Source of the DNA: Alphaproteobacteria bacterium
Lineage (GTDB): Bacteria > Pseudomonadota > Alphaproteobacteria > Sphingomonadales > Emcibacteraceae
Direction: 5' to 3'
Length of the DNA stretch: 64,000 bases
NCBI GenBank assembly: GCA_020446675.1
Contig: JAGREE010000001.1
Span: 86,199-150,198 of the forward strand
Position 1 is the stretch's first letter. Each line of letters starts with the position of its first letter. Under the pieces are notes generated by a model, which saw only the letters and a program-made list of their open reading frames with translations, did no database searches and was not told where the DNA came from. Below, piece after piece: positions 52,905 to 60,307 of this stretch. The translations under genes were made by a program, and so were the position numbers.

Positions 52905-53470
52905 GATTTTAACGCCCTTGCCGTTTTGATCAGCTGGTCAATGCTGGCTGTGATCATTGCCCGCTGGCGTTCATCGGCAAAATTCCCGTTTTCATCAATG
53001 GCACTTGCCGCATTGCCCACGGCCACCTGGGTCGGAACAACATGAACACCAAGTTTGCTTAGCAATGTGTTAAATGATGGCAGCGCACGGATACCGCCCA
53101 TGGCGCCGGGGGATGCTCCGGCAATGGCGGCAACCTTATCCATATAAGGGTTGCCGATATTCCGGTTATCAGGGCGCGACATCCAGTCAATGACATTTTT
53201 CAAGAGCGGCGGAAAGAAACTGTTATATTCCGGCGTTACAATAAAATACCCGTCACTGCCTGCAAATAATTCTTTTAATTTGGCGGCATTTTCCGGCATT
53301 CCCTCATTCACTTCCAGATCTCCGTCATAAATCGGCATGGGAAAATCACGAAGGTCGATAAAAATCGCCTCTACCCCTTTTTCAAGGGCAATTTTATAGG
53401 CCGCTTTGGCAATTTTTTTGGATAATGAAGCTTCACGGGCGCTACCCGCCATGAATAATAGCTTAATCAT
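52901..53470 (-). CDS. NADPH-dependent FMN reductase family protein
   Basis: A 189-residue flavodoxin-fold oxidoreductase. The FMN phosphate loop is GSAREASLSKKI near the N-terminus, and the signature TPEYNSFFPPLLKNVIDWMSR binds the isoalloxazine ring. Such enzymes reduce FMN, quinones or azo compounds with NAD(P)H. Length is normal. It shares its last four bases with the stop of the convergent fusion gene and lies downstream of the cold-shock gene on the same strand, separated by a strong hairpin. Confidence 0.88.
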   Translation of the reverse strand: MIKLLFMAGSAREASLSKKIAKAAYKIALEKGVEAIFIDLRDFPMPIYDGDLEVNEGMPENAAKLKELFAGSDGYFIVTPEYNSFFPPLLKNVIDWMSRPDNRNIGNPYMDKVAAIAGASPGAMGGIRALPSFNTLLSKLGVHVVPTQVAVGNAASAIDENGNFADERQRAMITASIDQLIKTARALKS

Positions 53471-53539
53471 TTAATACCCTTTAACATTCTCTCGAATAAT
53501 TATTATTGTATTTCAACAGGGACAAATGAAAATATGTCA

Positions 53540-53581
53540 ATCAACGGTAAAAGTCGCCATTACACGACTTTTACCGTTGAT
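53540..53581 (-). terminator. Long perfect hairpin after the cold-shock gene
   Basis: A 17-bp perfect stem: ATCAACGGTAAAAGTCG (53540-53556) with CGACTTTTACCGTTGAT (53565-53581), loop of 8 bases. It lies 20 bases after the stop of the minus-strand cold-shock gene. There is no clean U-tract, but stem strength and place suit a 3' end or an RNase-stable terminus. TTGACA follows on the minus strand but lacks a matched -10. Confidence 0.65.
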
Positions 53582-53601
53582 AATTTCAAATGATTTTTTT
53601 A

Positions 53602-53808
53602 CTAGTCTACGAGTTTAAGTTCGTCTGCCGCTTCTTTTCCGCGACTTTCAACGATATCGTAGCTAACTTTTTGTCCGTCGTTCAATCTGTCTATGCCTGC
53701 GCGCTCAACAGCAGAGATATGTACGAACACGTCTTTCCCGCCTTCGTCTGGTGCAATAAAACCGTATCCCTTATTTGGGTTAAACCATTTAACGGTGCCT
53801 GTAGCCAT
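53602..53808 (-). CDS. CspA family cold-shock protein
   Basis: A 68-residue OB-fold RNA chaperone that melts RNA structure. RNP1 is KGYGFI and RNP2 is VFVHI; the aromatic patch residues W8, F9, F17 and F28-H30 are in place. The C-terminus ([10 protein letters not shown]) is the usual acidic end. It is monocistronic: a long hairpin follows it and a gene-free spacer of 457 bases lies upstream, room for the long regulated leader known for cspA-type genes. Whether it is cold-induced cannot be told from the protein. Confidence 0.95.
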   Translation of the reverse strand: MATGTVKWFNPNKGYGFIAPDEGGKDVFVHISAVERAGIDRLNDGQKVSYDIVESRGKEAADELKLVD

Positions 53809-54265
53809 TTCTTATACTTCCTCAATATATTGTTATTTAATCCACTAAAAAAATTTTTGCGGAAAAGACTTTAATCTTGCTTATAATGAAGAAATGATAA
53901 CTTTAAGAACGCCAGCTTATTATTTATCGGTTAAACAAACCTTGTTTATACCGGCTATTATTTAAAGAATACCCCCTCAAAAAGGTACAATAACTTAAAA
54001 TCAAAAATACCGTATAACCGTTTTTTATAAAAAGCAATCCTTTATTTATGGGCCTTTAAACTATTTTTCTAACCGTAGCCTTGTATTTCCGGGCCAAAGT
54101 CTCATCATGTTTTTGATTTTACCCATCATAAAATAGGATATCATAATCTTCGTTTAGAATATAAAATAGGGCCAGCTTAAAATATTAGATTATCCTTAAA
54201 TTGAGCCACTTACAAAATAATCACCCAAATTATGTTCTATTCATCACTGCTACAGGGAGCAAAAC
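53809..54265. other. Gene-free spacer between the cold-shock gene and the pterin dehydratase gene
   Basis: This 457-base AT-rich region lies between two divergent genes and holds no open frame with family support. The only structure I see is a hairpin about 125 bases upstream of the cold-shock start: TAAACAA (53932-53938) and TTGTTTA (53942-53948), flanked by CGGT and ACCG that extend the stem past a one-base bulge. It could be part of a cspA-like leader. No convincing promoter hexamers were found. Confidence 0.5.
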
Positions 54266-54547
54266 ATGTATAAAAAAATGACATTGGAAGACATATTAAG
54301 CAAGCTGAACGGCTGGAAAGCGGTGCAGGGACGCGAAGCCATCAGCAAAAAATTTACCTTTAAAAATTTTGACCAGGCTTTCGCCGCAATGACGAAAATC
54401 GCCAAAAAGGCGGAGGAAATGGACCATCATCCGGAATGGTTCAATGTTTATAACCGGCTTGAAGTGACACTGGCCACCCATGACGCAAACGGAGTGACCA
54501 GCTATGATCTTGAGCTGGCAAAGTTTATTGACGCGGTGTCAACTTAA
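54266..54547 (+). CDS. 4a-hydroxytetrahydrobiopterin dehydratase (pterin carbinolamine dehydratase)
   Basis: A 93-residue enzyme that dehydrates 4a-hydroxytetrahydropterin during aromatic amino acid hydroxylation. The catalytic signature is MDHHPEWFNVYNRLEVTLATHD, with the paired histidines, and YDLELAKFID at the end. Length is normal. No phenylalanine hydroxylase gene is adjacent, though the family is also found alone. A good GGGAGC site precedes the ATG. The last 23 bases overlap the convergent sugar dehydrogenase gene. Confidence 0.92.
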   Translation: MYKKMTLEDILSKLNGWKAVQGREAISKKFTFKNFDQAFAAMTKIAKKAEEMDHHPEWFNVYNRLEVTLATHDANGVTSYDLELAKFIDAVST

Positions 54548-55796
54548 TCAACTGACCATTTTCTGCACTATCCGTAACAATATATAATGCGCCGTCATAG
54601 CCCTGCTTGACAGTCCGCAGACGTTGACCAAAATGTTCAATCAATCTTTCTTCCCCGATCACATTATTGCCACCAATGACCAGTCGGGTAAGTTGTCGGC
54701 CTTTTAGCGAAGTGGCAAATAAATTCCCTTTCCATTTCGGGAAAAGGTCCCCTGTGTAAAACATCATGGAAGAGGGGGCGATATTCGGGTTCCAGAAATA
54801 TATTGGCTGCTCGTAGCCTGCTTTTGCACTCAACCCTTCGCCGATGACTTTTCCTTCATCGCCATATTCCCGGCCATAGGTAATGATCGGCCAGCCATAA
54901 TTGGCGCCAGCTTTCATGATATTGATTTCATCACCGCCCTGTGGCCCATGTTCAATGGTCCAGACCACACCGCTTTCCGGGTTAAGGTCAGTCCCCGAAG
55001 GATCACGAAACCCCATTGCATAAATGGCATCCGGCACGTCATCATTGCCAAAAAAAGGATTATCGGCGGGAATACTGCCATCCTTATTGATCCTGAGCAT
55101 TTTACTGCCAAGCGTTTTTGGGTTTTGCGGGTCACTGTCGCTTCCCCAGGTGGTAATCCAAAGCTTACCGTCTGCGCCGAATGTCATTCTCCGGCCACCG
55201 ACTTCAAATATATTTTCAAAATTCTCAATTTTTGTTTCATCGTCTGAAAGGCGTCCACGGCCAATAAAACGCCGGTCAAATGGATGGGATTTTTTATAAG
55301 CGTCATCTTTTTCCTTCCATTCATCATGGAGGGCGGTTGTTGCTTTATAAGCATCACCCCATTCCTTGGTTGGGCCATGAATGCCATTTCCGGCTTCCCC
55401 CTGGGGCGGGCCAAAATAGCTGAAATAAACCATGCGGTTTTTATCAAATTCCGGGTCAAGCAGCACGTCCATCAATCCCATATACCAATAGCCGCGTATG
55501 GGGGGCAGACCACTGACAATTTTCATGGAGCTGCCATCCGGGGTCACCACACTCAGCCGTCCTGTCATTTCCGTCATCAGAATATTCCCGCTTGGCAGCG
55601 GGGCTATCCCCCACGGAAGATAAAGCCCGTCTTTAAGGACAGTAATCTCAACAGGGGCACTTTGATCAGCGATCGGCGCTCTGGTCTGTCCAGGGTAAGC
55701 GGGCGCCGGGGGTTCAAGACCCGGAAAAACATGCTGGGCATTTGCCAGGTTGGCGGACCCAGCGATAATAGCAATAACAATTAATTTCAGTTTCAT
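54525..55796 (-). CDS. PQQ-dependent sugar (aldose) dehydrogenase, exported
   Basis: A 423-residue periplasmic six-bladed propeller dehydrogenase of the soluble glucose dehydrogenase/YliI group. Signal peptide cut near ANAQ. Marks include LYLPWGIAPLPSGNILMTEMTGRL, DVLLDPEF, FRDPSGTDL with ESGVVWTIEHGPQGGDEIN (the conserved histidine and GGDE), and GANYGWP. It oxidises aldoses and passes electrons to a quinone or cytochrome. No pqq biosynthesis genes are in the window. Its 3' end overlaps the pterin dehydratase gene by 23 bases, the largest overlap here. Confidence 0.9.
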   Translation of the reverse strand: MKLKLIVIAIIAGSANLANAQHVFPGLEPPAPAYPGQTRAPIADQSAPVEITVLKDGLYLPWGIAPLPSGNILMTEMTGRLSVVTPDGSSMKIVSGLPPIRGYWYMGLMDVLLDPEFDKNRMVYFSYFGPPQGEAGNGIHGPTKEWGDAYKATTALHDEWKEKDDAYKKSHPFDRRFIGRGRLSDDETKIENFENIFEVGGRRMTFGADGKLWITTWGSDSDPQNPKTLGSKMLRINKDGSIPADNPFFGNDDVPDAIYAMGFRDPSGTDLNPESGVVWTIEHGPQGGDEINIMKAGANYGWPIITYGREYGDEGKVIGEGLSAKAGYEQPIYFWNPNIAPSSMMFYTGDLFPKWKGNLFATSLKGRQLTRLVIGGNNVIGEERLIEHFGQRLRTVKQGYDGALYIVTDSAENGQLIKLTPRQ

Positions 55797-55901
55797 GATG
55801 ACCCCTTAAAAAATATTCATTTTATATGAAACTCTAACGCGCTATATAGTGATTGGCAAGTCACGGCTTTGTGATCGGTTAAGAAAATAAAAGAGGACAA
55901 T

Positions 55902-56897
55902 ATGAACTATAAAAGAATGGGTTTAAGCGGAATAAAAGTATCATCACTATGCCTGGGGACCATGACGTTCGGTGCGGGGGCTGATAAATCTGAATCGGCA
56001 AAAATTTATCATGCTGCCCGTGACAAAGGGATTAACTTTTTTGACTGTGCCAATCTTTATGCCGGCGGTGCTTCAGAAGAAATTCTTGGTGATCTTATCC
56101 ACGCTCACCGTGAAGAAGTTGTCATTTCATCAAAAGCCTATTTCCCGGTAAACTCCTATGCTGGCGGATCTAGTGAAATCTGGGGCCGCGGACTTAACCG
56201 TACGCATGTCATCCGTGCCGTCGATGATAGTCTAAAACGGCTTAAAACTGATTATATTGATATTTATTATATGCATCATTTTGATGATGACTGCACATTA
56301 GAAGAAAGCCTTTCTGTTTATAATGATCTGGTCCATCAGGGCAAAATAAACTATATTGGCCTCAGCAATTTTGCCGCCTGGCAATATATGAAAGCGGTCG
56401 GACTTGCCCGGGCGCATAATTATGCCCCGATCGCCTGTATTCAGCCGATGTATAATCTTTTGAAAAGACAATGCGAAAGTGAAATTCTGCCCATGGCCAA
56501 GAGCGAAGGGCTCGGTGTATTTTCCTATAGCCCGCTGGCAGGTGGCGTCCTGAGCGGCAAATATCTAAAGGATGATGAAGACAGCCGGGAAGGGCGCTTA
56601 AACAAAATGGCAATGTATAAAGAACGCTATAAGGCGGACAGGAATAAGGATATTGCCCGAAATTTTGTTGAACTTGCCAAATCCCGCAACCTTAATCCCA
56701 TCAGCCTCGCTGTTGCCTGGGTTGGCGGGCATGAGGCCATTACTGCCCCCATTATCGGTGGACGGAATGTTAACCAGTTAAAACCGTCTCTTGATGCAGT
56801 GGATATTGAAATGACTCCGGAGCTCAGAGAGGAAATTTCCAAGCTTGGCATTGCTCCTGAGCCGGCTACAGACCGATCGGAAGAAAAGGCAAAATAA
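55902..56897 (+). CDS. Aldo/keto reductase
   Basis: A 331-residue NADPH-dependent oxidoreductase with a (beta/alpha)8 barrel. The catalytic tetrad is visible: Asp in NFFDCANLY-like NFFDCANLYAGG, Tyr in the same stretch, Lys in VVISSKAYF and His in YYMHHFDD. The C-terminal IIGGRNVNQL is the cofactor adenine-phosphate site of this subgroup (YghZ/Tas-like, AKR11-14). A good AGAGGACAAT site precedes the ATG. Substrate unknown; the next gene is the methyltransferase 85 bases on. Confidence 0.92.
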   Translation: MNYKRMGLSGIKVSSLCLGTMTFGAGADKSESAKIYHAARDKGINFFDCANLYAGGASEEILGDLIHAHREEVVISSKAYFPVNSYAGGSSEIWGRGLNRTHVIRAVDDSLKRLKTDYIDIYYMHHFDDDCTLEESLSVYNDLVHQGKINYIGLSNFAAWQYMKAVGLARAHNYAPIACIQPMYNLLKRQCESEILPMAKSEGLGVFSYSPLAGGVLSGKYLKDDEDSREGRLNKMAMYKERYKADRNKDIARNFVELAKSRNLNPISLAVAWVGGHEAITAPIIGGRNVNQLKPSLDAVDIEMTPELREEISKLGIAPEPATDRSEEKAK

Positions 56898-56982
56898 AAA
56901 TAGCCTCCATCATGCTCGACGCTGTTGTAATGATCGGACATTCGTATTATAAAGTGGCAGATAAAATTACAGGAACTCTTTA

Positions 56983-57654
56983 ATGAATATAACATACCAG
57001 GAAAGCGGTGGGAATTCCGCACGCAGACATATGATTGATGGTCAGCTTCTTCCTAATGAAGTGACTGATGAAAATGTTGTTGATGCCATTGAAAGGGTCA
57101 AACGCGAAGCTTTTGTACCAAAAGAGAGAAAAGGTGTCGCCTATATCGATAAAAGCATCAAAGTTGCTGAAGGGCGTTATCTTATGGAACCGCTTACTTT
57201 TGCCAAACTGTTAAATGCTGCTGATATCAGATCCGATGAACTGGTTCTCGATATTGCCCCGGCAACTGGCTATTCATCGGCCGTATTCAGTAAACTTGTT
57301 GAAACAGTTGTTGCTATTGAGGAAGATGAAGCCCTTGCAGAAATTGCCACAAAAAATCTGGCTGAGCAGGAATGTGACAATGTGGCCCTTTTAACTGCCC
57401 CACATGCCAAGGGTTTAAAAAAACAGGGACCATATGACATTATATTCATTGGTGGAATGGTGGATGAAGTTCCCCAGGCACTTCTTGAACAGCTCAAGGA
57501 AAATGGCAGATTGTTATGTGTGATTAATGATAATGGTATTGGTCGCGCTGCGCTGGTAACTTATAAAAATAAAGTAAAAGGTGTCAGAATTTTGTTTGAT
57601 ACTTCTGCGCCAAAGCTTAAAGGATTTGAAAAGACGAAGAAGTTTGAATTTTAG
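56983..57654 (+). CDS. Protein-L-isoaspartate O-methyltransferase family protein
   Basis: A 223-residue member of the PIMT family, which starts repair of isoaspartyl residues by methylation. The N-terminal ARRHMIDGQLLPNEVTDENVVDAI and VPKERKGVAYID are typical, then the SAM site VLDIAPATGYSSAV; the usual EIGTGSGY loop is changed to DIAPATGY, common in this alphaproteobacterial branch, which may not be true PIMT. It lies upstream of tolC in a conserved alphaproteobacterial order, although 349 bases and two palindromes separate them here. Confidence 0.87.
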   Translation: MNITYQESGGNSARRHMIDGQLLPNEVTDENVVDAIERVKREAFVPKERKGVAYIDKSIKVAEGRYLMEPLTFAKLLNAADIRSDELVLDIAPATGYSSAVFSKLVETVVAIEEDEALAEIATKNLAEQECDNVALLTAPHAKGLKKQGPYDIIFIGGMVDEVPQALLEQLKENGRLLCVINDNGIGRAALVTYKNKVKGVRILFDTSAPKLKGFEKTKKFEF

Positions 57655-58003
57655 AACTATTTGATTTTAAGATGAATTGTCAAATTTGTGTTTTGTTCGA
57701 AATCGAACAGTGATCATTGTCCGTATTCGGACACATGCCTCTCAACTGTTTGAAAAATAATAGTTTTATTCTTGGCATATTATTTGCTCTCAAATAGATC
57801 AGAGAAAAAACAATTTATTATTTTGTGAAATATTCTGGTCCAGCTATCAGTACACTTAAAAAGCGGCCACAAGATAGGTTAAGAGAAAAACTTAATGTTG
57901 ACAGTGGTAACATTTTAAGGCAAATTCTCAAAAATTAAGAAATTGTAAGGCTTTTTCCTCTATATAACTTAAAAAAAGACACAAAGAAAACAAGGTATTA
58001 GAT
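57655..58003. other. Intergenic control region upstream of tolC
   Basis: A 349-base spacer without a gene. It holds two palindromes (57694-57733, listed separately). A perfect TTGACA lies at 57898-57903, about 100 bases before the ATG, but 17 bases on stands CAAATT, a poor -10. No terminator for the methyltransferase gene is seen. Confidence 0.5.
57694..57733. promoter_or_regulatory. Two similar 16-bp palindromes, likely a tandem operator
   Basis: TGTTCGAAATCGAACA (57694-57709) and TGTCCGTATTCGGACA (57718-57733) fit one pattern, TGTYCG-N4-CGRACA, and each is a perfect inverted repeat in its arms. Their centres are 24 bp apart. Paired base changes (T to C in one arm, A to G in the other) keep the symmetry, a sign of selection on a dimeric DNA-binding protein. 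They lie 270-310 bases before tolC and 40-80 after the methyltransferase stop. The regulator is not known; TetR- or MarR-type control of efflux channels would fit. Confidence 0.55.
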
Positions 58004-59377
58004 ATGACGAAAAGAATAAAAAGACCTGTTCTTGGTACTGCATTGATTCTTGCAGGGTTAATGGGATCGACTATTCTGGCACACGCAGATGATTTAAAGG
58101 ATGCTCTTACGACAGCTTATGTCAACAACCCGACGCTTCAGGCAGCGCGGGCCGGGCAGCGAGTGACAGATGAAACAGTCAATCAGGCTACAGCCGGATG
58201 GCGCCCGACAATTCAGGCGACAGGCTCCATAGCCCGAACAGACAGCAGAAGAACCGGTGTATCATTTTTGCCGTCACAACAGATAACAAAACCGAAATCA
58301 CTGGGTATTTCGTTAGAACAACCTGTTTTCAGAAGCTTTCAGACAGTCAATGGCACCAAAGAAGCCAGAAAACAGGCAGAAGCGGGTCGTGCACAGCTGA
58401 TGAATACTGAGCAACAGATCTTTCTTGATACTGTATCGGCCTATTCCAATGTGATCCGGGACGAATCCTTCCTTGAATTTACCTCAAATAACGTCACAGC
58501 CCTACAAAGACAGCTTAAAGCCAGTGAAGACCGGTTTGAAGTTGGGGAAATCACCCGCACTGATGTTGCCCAAAGTAAAGCGCGTCTTTCACGGGCCCTA
58601 TCTGAAAAAATAAATGCCGAGGCCATATTGACGGCCAGCCGCGCCGCATATCGCCGGGTTGTCGGCAATGAGCCTGGCACACTTGAAAAAGATATTGAAA
58701 TTCCACCACTTCCGGCTTCGGAAGAAGCTGCATATGAACTGGCTTCACAAAATCATCCGGCAATCGTGGCTGCCAAAGCCGTGGAAGCGGCTGCTGATTA
58801 TGCTGTTAAAAAGCAATATGGCGGACTTGGCCCTTCTGTGACTGTCGGTGCCAGCTATACAAAAAGCTGGGATGGCTTCTTTGCCGGTGATACCAACACT
58901 GCAAAAACGATCCAGGCTAATTTAAGAGTTCCTATTTATCAGGCCGGTGTTCAGGCTTCTGTCGTGAGACAGGCCAAACAGCGTCGCAATCAATACCGTA
59001 TGGAAGCTATTGCCGCAGAACGTCAAATACAGGAATTGGTCAGAAATGCGTGGGAAAGCTACCGCGAGGCAAGTGCCCGTATTACATCGACCCTGTCACA
59101 GCTTGAAGCCAACGAAATTGCCCTTGAAGGTGTCCGTCAGGAAGCCGACGTGGGATCACGGACCATTCTTGATGTTCTTGATGCGGAGCAGGAATTGCTC
59201 GATGCCCGGGTTAATAATGCCCGTGCAGTGCGCGACAGAACCGTGGCTGCCTATAACCTTCTTGCAACAATCGGTCAGTTGAATGCAAAAGATCTTGGCC
59301 TTAACGTTGAAATTTATGATGCTGCAGAAAAAAGCGATGATACAGAATGGAAATTATACGGGTTTGGTGCTGAATAA
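58004..59377 (+). CDS. tolC: TolC family outer membrane efflux channel
   Basis: A 457-residue outer-membrane channel for tripartite efflux and type I secretion. Signal peptide cut near LAHAD. The two repeated halves typical of TolC are visible (VSAYSNVIRDESFLEFTSNN with GEITRTDVAQSKARLSRA, and ESYREASARITSTLSQLE with VGSRTILDVLDAEQELLDARVNNARA). The motif TxxDVxxA/TILDVLDAEQELL is the hallmark of the type I/TolC clade. Length is normal. No inner-membrane pump or adaptor is adjacent. It ends at a strong terminator and may be controlled by the palindromes upstream. Confidence 0.92.
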   Translation: MTKRIKRPVLGTALILAGLMGSTILAHADDLKDALTTAYVNNPTLQAARAGQRVTDETVNQATAGWRPTIQATGSIARTDSRRTGVSFLPSQQITKPKSLGISLEQPVFRSFQTVNGTKEARKQAEAGRAQLMNTEQQIFLDTVSAYSNVIRDESFLEFTSNNVTALQRQLKASEDRFEVGEITRTDVAQSKARLSRALSEKINAEAILTASRAAYRRVVGNEPGTLEKDIEIPPLPASEEAAYELASQNHPAIVAAKAVEAAADYAVKKQYGGLGPSVTVGASYTKSWDGFFAGDTNTAKTIQANLRVPIYQAGVQASVVRQAKQRRNQYRMEAIAAERQIQELVRNAWESYREASARITSTLSQLEANEIALEGVRQEADVGSRTILDVLDAEQELLDARVNNARAVRDRTVAAYNLLATIGQLNAKDLGLNVEIYDAAEKSDDTEWKLYGFGAE

Positions 59378-59428
59378 GGTAAATTAATCCTAAAAATTAT
59401 CCAAAAAATTTAATTTTTGTTAAATATT

Positions 59429-59459
59429 ACGGCGCTATAGTTTCATAGCGCCGTTTTAT
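59429..59459 (+). terminator. Intrinsic terminator of tolC
   Basis: ACGGCGCTAT (59429-59438) and ATAGCGCCGT (59445-59454) form a perfect 10-bp stem with a 6-base loop; TTTATTTTT follows. It lies about 50 bases after the tolC stop. A textbook rho-independent terminator, so popZ must have its own promoter. Confidence 0.9.
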
Positions 59460-59603
59460 TTTTGAGGAAAATGTTAAAAAACATTGATAATCTTCTGAAA
59501 TTAAATAAAAATGTTATGGTTAACAAATATGGTTAAATCTATTATAAAATAAATCTTCATTTAGCCATAAGAATTTTAGATTTTATAATTGGAACGAAAA
59601 AGA

Positions 59604-60209
59604 ATGAGCCAACCGGGAAAAGAAGAAGAACCAAGCATGGAGGAAATCCTTGCGTCCATTCGCCGCATTATTTCCGAAGATGATGACGCTGCCCCGGAAA
59701 AATCTGAAGCCGGGAAAGAAGAGACTCCGGAAGTAAAGGCAGACGCTGAGCCTGAGGAAGAGGAAGTTCTTGAATTAACTGAAAATGACCTAGAGGAAGC
59801 CTCACAGGACGATATCGACAATATGTTTGACAGTGTTGAAGATTCGGATGATGAACTGGTCATGGAAGACAAGGAAGAAGAACCTGAAGAGCAGGAAGAA
59901 GAGCCTGAGCCAGCACCGGAGTATGCATCTGCCCGTTCTGATGATTTTGATATTGATGATGTTGACCCGGCAGAAGGGAAGGACGTCCTTATGTCTGAGG
60001 AGGTTTCGGCAGAAATTCAGGGCAGATTTGATGCTCTCTCCGCTCTACTGACCAGCGGCTATCAGGGATCCGGCAATACGCTGGAGGATCTTGTCCGCGA
60101 ACTGCTTCGTCCAATGCTTAAAAAATGGCTGGAAGAAAATCTTCCGCCCCTTGCAGAACGTATGGTTGCCAAGGAAATTGCCCGACTGGCCCGGACAAAA
60201 AAACCGTAA
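59604..60209 (+). CDS. popZ: PopZ/DUF2497 family polar organising protein
   Basis: A 201-residue acidic protein from the ATG at 59604; a TTG at 59589 would add five residues, but the family start is MSQ...EPSMEEILASIRRII. That N-terminal helix (residues about 10-25) is the partner-binding region of PopZ. The middle (about 30-135) is a low-complexity Glu/Asp/Pro-rich linker, and the end (LEDLVRELLRPMLKKWLEENLPPLAERMVAKEIARL) is the conserved oligomerisation segment. PopZ forms a polar matrix that holds ParB and the chromosome origin in alphaproteobacteria. Its place before valS is conserved. ATGGTTAA occurs twice, 13 bases apart (59516 and 59529), upstream. Confidence 0.92.
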   Translation: MSQPGKEEEPSMEEILASIRRIISEDDDAAPEKSEAGKEETPEVKADAEPEEEEVLELTENDLEEASQDDIDNMFDSVEDSDDELVMEDKEEEPEEQEEEPEPAPEYASARSDDFDIDDVDPAEGKDVLMSEEVSAEIQGRFDALSALLTSGYQGSGNTLEDLVRELLRPMLKKWLEENLPPLAERMVAKEIARLARTKKP

Positions 60210-60249
60210 TTTATTGAAGACATTCTTTAAAAGAAGATATAGTTTAGGA

Positions 60250-60287
60250 CAGAAGAACCAGATAGAATGGTTCTTCTGTTTTTATTT
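60250..60287 (+). terminator. Intrinsic terminator between popZ and valS
   Basis: CAGAAGAACCA (60250-60260) and TGGTTCTTCTG (60268-60278) form a perfect 11-bp stem with a 7-base loop, followed by TTTTTATTT. It sits about 40 bases after the popZ stop and only about 20 bases before valS. Such closeness to the synthetase start could also make it an attenuator of valS, but no T-box is present. Confidence 0.85.
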
Positions 60288-60307
60288 GGGAATAAGAAAA
60301 AATAGTG

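Noticed and set aside
54266..54547. A phenylalanine hydroxylase operon next to the pterin dehydratase
   Set aside because: Neighbours are the cold-shock gene and a sugar dehydrogenase; no hydroxylase motif was found in the window.
59480..59590. A canonical CtrA box (TTAA-N7-TTAA) before popZ
   Set aside because: The two TTAA sites are nine bases apart, not seven, so the canonical site is not present; only the direct repeat is reported.
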